In this document: in pieces, positions 58,485 to 64,000 of the stretch
How the letters are laid out: each line of letters starts with the position of its first letter
How positions within the stretch are numbered: the stretch's first letter is position 1
NCBI GenBank assembly: GCA_911810475.1
Contig: OU461276.1
Location: 2,977,501 to 3,041,500, forward strand
Reading direction: 5' to 3'
DNA length: 64,000 nt
DNA from: Candidatus Celerinatantimonas neptuna
GTDB lineage: Bacteria > Pseudomonadota > Gammaproteobacteria > Enterobacterales > Celerinatantimonadaceae
The notes under the pieces: model-generated
What the model was told of the DNA's origin: nothing
The model's input: only the letters and a program-made list of their open reading frames with translations
Databases searched by the model: none
Made by a program: the position numbers and the translations under genes

Positions 58485-59435
58485 ATGTTAAAAAGGGACG
58501 AACAACGCCTTTTGATTAAAATTGCAACTCTTTATTATGAAGAAAGGCAAAAACAGTCAGACATTGCAAAACGTCTGGATTTGTCTCAATCATTTGTCTC
58601 CAGGGCTTTGGCCCGTTGTCTGAAAGAAAATTTAGTTAAAATTAGTGTCGTTCAACCTGCAAATATCTATTTGAAAACCGAAGCTCAGCTTCAGGCTCGG
58701 TTTGGTCTGGGTCAGGCCATTGTTGTGGATGTGGAAGATCCTGATAATGATGATGAGATTAAAAAATCAATTGGATCAGCTGCGGCTCATTATCTGCAAA
58801 CGTCATTGAATGTAGATGATTTAGTGGGCATTTCTTCGTGGAGCAGTACCATTCGGGCGATGGTTGAAGAACTTCATCCATTAAAAACCAAAGCCAAAGG
58901 CGTGGTTCAATTGCTTGGTGGTGTTGGTGTGAATGGCAGTATTCAGGCGACCATGTTAACGCATTCTCTGGCCAGTATTCTGAATTGTGAAGCGTATTTA
59001 TTGCCATCTCAGAGTATTGAGCGGACGGTGGAATATAAACAGTTGCTCTTGAATTCCAAGGAAGTGAGTTCGGTGGTTTCGATGTTTAATGAGGTGGATT
59101 TAGCACTGGTCGGAATTGGTATGTTAGAGCCTTCTCACCTGCTTAAGGCATCCGGGAATTATTACGAAGAGGATATGTTAGAAATACTGGCCAGTAAAGG
59201 GGCTGTTGGGGATATTTGCCTGCATTATTTTGATGAAAAAGGGGACCCGGTTCTCACCGATGAGATTGATCCGGTGATTGGAATGGAATTGTCTCAGGTC
59301 AAAGAGTGCCCCAGGGTGATTGCTTTGGCCGGAGGAGCTGAAAAAGCACAGGCGATTAAAGGCGCTTTACTAGGAAATTATATTGATGTTTTAATTGTCG
59401 ATTACCCAACAGCAAGAATGATTTTACAATCCTAA
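58485..59435 (+). CDS. SorC/DeoR-family sugar-responsive regulator
   Basis: 316 residues. An N-terminal helix-turn-helix (QSDIAKRLDLSQSFVSRALAR) precedes a sugar-phosphate-binding domain (VDDLVGISSWSSTIRAMVEEL; IALAGGAEKAQAIKGALLG), the SorC arrangement. The effector is probably a sugar or sugar phosphate from the adjacent pathway. It is transcribed in the same direction, after the operon terminator. The shared palindrome at three places upstream of this set is its most likely target. Confidence 0.9.
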   Translation: MLKRDEQRLLIKIATLYYEERQKQSDIAKRLDLSQSFVSRALARCLKENLVKISVVQPANIYLKTEAQLQARFGLGQAIVVDVEDPDNDDEIKKSIGSAAAHYLQTSLNVDDLVGISSWSSTIRAMVEELHPLKTKAKGVVQLLGGVGVNGSIQATMLTHSLASILNCEAYLLPSQSIERTVEYKQLLLNSKEVSSVVSMFNEVDLALVGIGMLEPSHLLKASGNYYEEDMLEILASKGAVGDICLHYFDEKGDPVLTDEIDPVIGMELSQVKECPRVIALAGGAEKAQAIKGALLGNYIDVLIVDYPTARMILQS

Positions 59436-59620
59436 GAAAGGATACATATAGAATCGGGTTTACGCCTGTTTGAGGCGGACCGTTAAGCGAAAAAATCCGA
59501 GTTCTCCTTCCCATTAACGAAATCACGCCCACAAATCATGATTCTTCAAGGTGAATAGCTGTCATGATCGAAACAAGCTTTTTGTCGGCATCCATGAACT
59601 CAAATATCTTTTTTGCATGC

Positions 59621-59868
59621 TCATTTTACTGGAAGGGCTGCTATTTTTGGGGTGATAGATTGGGCTTGGTTGGGTCTCTGTATCAGTGCTGGGTCAGGAC
59701 GCAGGGTCATATTGCTCATCGTAGAGCCTCCTGTAATTGGATAACGGTAGAGTGATTGGAGGGGGGAATGTCATGAATGACCACCCCGCCCGGTAGAGAA
59801 ACCGACAGGCCGGTTGTTGGCACTGCATGCTCAATCCGGGTGACGACAAAACCTGCCGTATTTTTTCT
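59621..59868 (-). mobile_element. IS66-family relic: tnpA C terminus plus tnpB N terminus
   Basis: On the minus strand a frame ending at 59716 reads AGFVVTRIEHAVPTTGLS, then VSLPGGVVIHDIPPSN and LQEALR, like the C terminus of IS66 TnpA. The next ATG (59719, ATGA overlap, AGGAGG upstream) starts MSNMTLRPDPALIQRP, like TnpB ('PDPALK'), and stops after 32 codons. No DDE transposase or ends remain. I see no other gene in 59436-59957. Confidence 0.6.
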
Positions 59869-59957
59869 AGGATTCAATATGTTTCAGCTAGATGTCGGCA
59901 GATATGATGCGGAGTGCTGTTTTACAATTGAAGTATGTGGATTATTGAGTGATCACT

Positions 59958-60860
59958 CTATAACTTAGGGATAGATTCTATTATTAATTCTCTCAACCAC
60001 TTATGCCCATTATCTCTATGATATTTTTCATTCCATATCATAAACAAATCAAAAGGAGGAATATTAACAGGAGGCTCATAGATTTCCAGTAATGGATTAT
60101 CATAAACAAGTCTATATGGAAGCATTGCGACTAGGTCAGAAGACATAATTGTGTGAACTGCAAATATAAAATGTGGTACCGATAATACGACATTTCGGCG
60201 CAAACCAATGTTTGTTAATGCAATATCAGTATTCCCAACAAACCCACCCCCATCATCTGAAATGATCACATATGAGCAATTTATGAATTGTTGCAAAGTA
60301 GGTTTAGATTTGATTTGAGAATGGCCTTTTCTGCAAGTAAAAACATATTTCTCAGTGAATAATTTCCGGCATCGACATCCTGAAGAAGAATCAGCTGAGA
60401 CATGAAAAACTAGATCAATATCAAAGTGATTAGGCTTTAAAATATTACTTCTATTCGATGGGTCAATAACTGCAATTTTGGTATTTGGTGACAGGATTCT
60501 AACTGATGACAAAGCATGAAGTAAAACTGCTTTTTCTGCATAATCAGAAGCCTGTATCACCCATGTACGTTTGTCGGTTTTAGGAATGAATTTCTCTGGT
60601 GACAACACCGAGTTATTTATAATGTCAAGCACTTCTATAATAGGTTGTCTAAGTTGCTCACTTCTTGCTGTTGGTCTCATTCCATTTGGGCCAGGCAAAA
60701 ATAATGGGTCCGATAAGGCTGTGCGTAATTTTGTTAAGTGAACACTTACACTTGGTTGAGACAGGTTTAATTTCTTAGCGACCCTAGTTACACTGGGATC
60801 TTTTAGCAATTCATTTAATGTAATTAATAAATTTAAATCTAGTCCATTGATATTAAGCAT
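59958..60860 (-). CDS. LysR-family transcriptional regulator
   Basis: 300 residues. GLDLNLLITLNELLKDPSVT and KKLNLSQPSVSVHLTKLR form the winged helix in the NodD/LeuO-like subgroup, with PLFLPGPNGMRPTARS after it. It is divergent from the MFS transporter gene across 152 bp and is likely to control it. The ligand is unknown. Confidence 0.9.
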   Translation of the reverse strand: MLNINGLDLNLLITLNELLKDPSVTRVAKKLNLSQPSVSVHLTKLRTALSDPLFLPGPNGMRPTARSEQLRQPIIEVLDIINNSVLSPEKFIPKTDKRTWVIQASDYAEKAVLLHALSSVRILSPNTKIAVIDPSNRSNILKPNHFDIDLVFHVSADSSSGCRCRKLFTEKYVFTCRKGHSQIKSKPTLQQFINCSYVIISDDGGGFVGNTDIALTNIGLRRNVVLSVPHFIFAVHTIMSSDLVAMLPYRLVYDNPLLEIYEPPVNIPPFDLFMIWNEKYHRDNGHKWLRELIIESIPKL

Positions 60861-61012
60861 ATTAATACCACATATAAAATCATTTAATTTTAACTATACA
60901 GACATTTGAGCAACAATGAAAGCGTTGAAAATACGGGTGTTTAATATCTCAAAGAAATTATGCGTTTGTTTAACGTAAATTGTTTTATTAATTCTCTTAA
61001 GGAGTTCTAAAA

Positions 61013-62173
61013 ATGCCAGCAGGATTATATGCTTTAGCATTAGCAGCGTTTGGAATTGGATTGACTGAATTTGGTATAGTAGGATTATTACCAAACATAG
61101 CTACTGGTTTTTCTATTAACGAGCAAGTGGCCGGTTATTTAGTTTCAGGATATGCCATCAGCGTGGCGATTGGTGCATTATTGTTGACATCATTATTAGT
61201 TAAAATGGAAAAAAGAAAAGCATTATCATTGCTAACATTATTATTCATTATTGGTAATGGAATTTCAGCAATGGCGTCAACTTATGAAATGTTACTTATT
61301 GGCCGAATAATTGCTGGATTATGTCATGGTGCTTTTTTCAGCCTTGGTGCAGTTGTAGCTTCTAATATAGTAAAACAAAATCAGAAAGCTGGTGCTATCG
61401 CATTAATGTTTGCGGGGCTAACTGTTTCAAATATTATCGGTGTCCCAGTAGGAACGTTTGTCGGTATTGAATTGGGATGGCGTGCTACCTTTTGGTGTTT
61501 GTGTGTAATTGGCATTATTACCATTTTTGGAATTAGAATTTTGTTACCAGAAATAAATTCTTCAAATAACATAGAATTAAAAAATGAATTGGCTGTTTTT
61601 AGTCGGGGACAGGTGTGGATCTCTATTCTTTTAAGCATTCTTTCATTTGGTTCTGTTGTAGGAGCTTTTACATACATCGCATTTACATTAACTAAAGTCA
61701 CTGGATTTGCAGAAACAACAGTTCCATGGTTATTGGTTTTATTTGGGATTGGCACATTTATTGGGAATATCTACGGCGGAAAATATGCCGACAAATCAAT
61801 CAATATTACTTTGGGTAGCATTCTTTTCATTTTAGCTATTACTCTATCTTTGTTTGCTGTATATGCAAATATACCTATTTTAGCTGCTATTTTATTATTA
61901 CTGATGGGAACTGTTGGGTTAGCAACCGGACCAGGATTGCAACTAAGAACAATGAAATACGCTGGAGACGCTCCAACATTAGCATCAGGAGCGAATATAG
62001 CTGCATTTAATGTGGGCAATGCGGTCGGTGCATGGATAGGCGGTATAGCTATAGAAGCAGGCTATGGTTATACATCACCATTATGGGTAGGAGCTTGTTT
62101 AAGCGTATGTGCTTTATTGCTAATCATTTTTACCTCATTTAACAAAAAAACTTCAGTGATCTTTAATCATTAA
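61013..62173 (+). CDS. MFS efflux transporter (DHA1 / AraJ-like)
   Basis: 386 residues with twelve hydrophobic segments. ALAAFGIGLTEFGIVGLLPN in helix 1, GRIIAGLCHGAFFSLGAVVA in helix 4 and NIIGVPVGTFVGIELGWRAT in helix 5 match AraJ/drug:H+ antiporter-1 proteins. It has an AAGGAG site and is divergent from a LysR gene. The substrate is unknown. The acyltransferase relic follows after 113 bp. Confidence 0.9.
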   Translation: MPAGLYALALAAFGIGLTEFGIVGLLPNIATGFSINEQVAGYLVSGYAISVAIGALLLTSLLVKMEKRKALSLLTLLFIIGNGISAMASTYEMLLIGRIIAGLCHGAFFSLGAVVASNIVKQNQKAGAIALMFAGLTVSNIIGVPVGTFVGIELGWRATFWCLCVIGIITIFGIRILLPEINSSNNIELKNELAVFSRGQVWISILLSILSFGSVVGAFTYIAFTLTKVTGFAETTVPWLLVLFGIGTFIGNIYGGKYADKSINITLGSILFILAITLSLFAVYANIPILAAILLLLMGTVGLATGPGLQLRTMKYAGDAPTLASGANIAAFNVGNAVGAWIGGIAIEAGYGYTSPLWVGACLSVCALLLIIFTSFNKKTSVIFNH

Positions 62174-62286
62174 ACAATAATTACAATTCAAAAATTAAAA
62201 ATATACATATAACAACACTTACAGTTTAAGAGGGAGAGACATTCTCACCGTTAAGTTGTAAACTAGATAAGGGTTGGTAAATATAT

Positions 62287-63487
62287 ATGGAAAGTATAAA
62301 TCTAATTGGATTTTTTCCAGGAATTGGTAGTCGTACAGATTATAAAAATATTTTTTATAATCAATGTTTAGATATCAGAGGTTATTTACCTCTTTATTTA
62401 GAAAGTATAAGGAAAATTCTTGGGCATAATAATTCAATATATAAGGCAATTGTTTCTGGAAATATCGCTTATTTATCAAAATTAGAAAAAGAATCATATA
62501 TTTCAATTCTTATTCTAGTTAACAATCTAGTATCATTACATTAAAAATAATTCACACAATGCTCATTTTACACATGTAACTGGGGAAAGTTTCGGGATAC
62601 TCTGTGCTGCTACAGCGACAAATTCAATTTCGTTAACTGATTCTATTAAATTGGCTCATTTACTATCACCCTGGATTTTGTCAATGACAGGTGACTATCA
62701 ATGTCATATGCTGGAGGAATTATCCAAAGGTGTCAATAATGGGAAATATATCGAAAGAATAGTTGATGATGACTATCACGTAATTGCAGTCAAAGGACAC
62801 GAACATGTAATCAGAGAGTTGACAAGTGAAATCGGGAATGTTTTTGATATAAAGGATGTTGAAATACATAAAATATATAGTAATAAACAAATTAATTTGT
62901 ATGTCAGAGATGCTGCAAAATGGGAATTTGATACATATACCGCAACGAAAGATATTAGTGAATGCCTAGAATTGAAAGCTAAGACACGACTTTTATTTCA
63001 TTCACACCAAATGAACAAAGCAATTATACAAATAAAGAAATTTATAGATGTAAATATCTCATTTGCAGATCCGACGATTCCTATTATATCGAATGGAAGA
63101 AGTGAAACAATCTCTACTGGTGATGAAGTTAAAAATGCCATTCTTGATATTATCATTAATCCGATGTACTCACAGAAGACAATTCATACAATCCAACAGC
63201 AAAATTGCGATTGTGTTATTGAACTTGGTTGTGGATGTAAATCATTGGAACTTATGCGCGATAATAGACTAACCACAAGTTATTTCTGCCTTAAAGGCAT
63301 TTACAACTTAAACAAAACAGTAAGTTTAGTAAATGTTTTATCAAGTATAAAAAACTCAGAATTTCCAGATGGGATAATGGAAAATTTATATTCCTTTGTG
63401 AACATATATAAATCAAGTCCAAACATCTATAAAAGTTGTATATCTCCATTATTGAATGCACTCAGTGAATCGCCACTGATTTCCTAG
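62287..63487 (+). pseudogene. FabD-like acyl-CoA:ACP acyltransferase with a frameshift
   Basis: The first frame (62287-62544) begins INLIGFFPGIGSRTDYKNIF, like the FxFPGQGSQ start of malonyl-CoA:ACP transacylases. The second frame, open from about 62531 to 63487, reads HFTHVTGESFGILCAA (nucleophile Ser in G-E-S-F-G), then LLFHSHQMNKA (catalytic His region) and PTIPIISNGRS. The two join if one indel near 62530-62545 is corrected. With the MFS and LysR genes it hints at a remnant secondary-metabolite or lipid locus. Confidence 0.7.
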
Positions 63488-63526
63488 ACACCTTTTAGTT
63501 AGATAAACTAGCTAAAAAAGAGGTGT
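63488..63526 (+). terminator. Hairpin after the acyltransferase relic
   Basis: ACACCTTTTAGTTAG and CTAGCTAAAAAAGAGGTGT form an imperfect stem directly after the stop codon. Confidence 0.55.
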
Positions 63527-63919
63527 TCATGCAGAATTGAATCAGATGTTAATCCATAGAAATTTTCATCTGAAGATTACACATCGCGTTTTGATTGCGT
63601 TGATCTTTCTCTTAAAGACGCTGAAACCTTCCCTTAGAACTGGATTGGATTGATTAAAATTCAAACAAATTCAATTCATAGATTCTGCTTATCAAATCCT
63701 TAGAAATAATCAGATAATAAAATCCTGTTTTTGAATCGTGTTTATCATTTTTTATATTTTCAATTATATTCAAATAGTTATGTTGAAATATAATGCTCAG
63801 TATCAGTTTAATTGATGGTTTTTTACCTTAAGCTATTTTTTAATCGATAATAACCCTATTGAAATATATTAACTCGAGGATATATAGTTAACTTAGGTTA
63901 ACAAACGGGATAATTCATC
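63527..63919. other. AT-rich gap, no gene seen
   Basis: About 390 bp with no open frame that I can support. It contains short inverted repeats (TCAGATG...CATCTGA near 63541-63574; TTAACTTAGGTTAAC at 63888-63902) and probably the promoter of the gene starting at 63920. Confidence 0.5.
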
Positions 63920-64000
63920 ATGCTTCAGTCAATTTCAGATCAATCGATGCAGCTTCAGGCGAATCGAACGCTTTCAGGTAAAGGGGGACGAACCGGTTGG
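63920..64000 (+). CDS. Start of an unidentified protein (cut by window edge)
   Basis: An ATG at 63920 opens a frame of 27 codons to the window end (MLQSISDQSMQLQANRTLSG...). The ribosome site is weak (ACGGGAT). The visible residues are not enough to name a family. Confidence 0.4.
   Translation, partial: MLQSISDQSMQLQANRTLSGKGGRTGW

Noticed and set aside
59564-59968. Two 63-codon plus-strand frames
   Set aside because: They lie over the antisense IS66 relic and have no domain features.

Overview
The window looks like chromosomal DNA from a nitrogen-fixing, facultatively anaerobic, probably marine or plant-associated gammaproteobacterium. The evidence is a complete Mo-nitrogenase cluster of gamma type (NifL/NifA regulation, Klebsiella-like HDKTY, ENX and USVWZM blocks), adjacent rnf genes, an Asr-type sulfite reductase and dihydroxyacetone PTS genes. 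From memory the layout fits Celerinatantimonas or a relative best, but genus is inference and was not tested.

Layout. 1-1384 (minus): rnfC (partial), rnfB, rnfA. 1658-6863: nifLA, nifB, nifQ. 6941-18991: carbon-use genes inside the nif region, namely a sugar-acid dehydratase/transporter/LysR set, a GNAT enzyme, and glpF-dhaK-dhaL-dhaM divergent from dhaR. 19076-21159: a leaderless levansucrase flanked by a phage-type holin and an Ogr/Delta-type phage activator. 21574-31305: nifHDKTY, a kinase pseudogene broken by a small TA-flanked element, then nifENX and a nif ferredoxin. 31532-34535: a methyltransferase, decayed monooxygenase fragments and three GNAT genes. 34799-39964: hesB-like gene and nifUSVWZM. 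40321-43956: asrABC and cobA. 43957-47450: AT-rich accessory genes separated by a degenerate inverted-repeat family. 48040-59435: class I aldolase, a ribose-type ABC transporter, split transketolase, FGGY kinase, isomerase and a SorC regulator, a set resembling non-oxidative D-apiose use. 59621-63487: an IS66 relic, a LysR/MFS pair and a frameshifted acyltransferase. 63920 onward: start of an unidentified gene.

How it works together. An NtrC-type site lies upstream of a sigma54-like promoter for nifLA. NifA sites (TGT-N10-ACA) sit 73-96 bp upstream of -24/-12 promoters for nifB, nifH, nifE and the hesB-nifU operon. This predicts a nitrogen-to-NtrC-to-NifA cascade. Rnf and the ferredoxin would supply low-potential electrons, and NifUS, B, Q, V, E, N, X, Y, Z and M build and mature the enzyme. 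The levansucrase beside nifH could make a levan matrix from plant sucrose, and the dha and apiose-like genes would feed triose-phosphate metabolism.

The most unusual features are the holin/levansucrase/Ogr module, the TA-flanked element whose computed excision restores a reading frame, the repeat-separated accessory genes, and the candidate apiose regulon with a shared palindromic operator.
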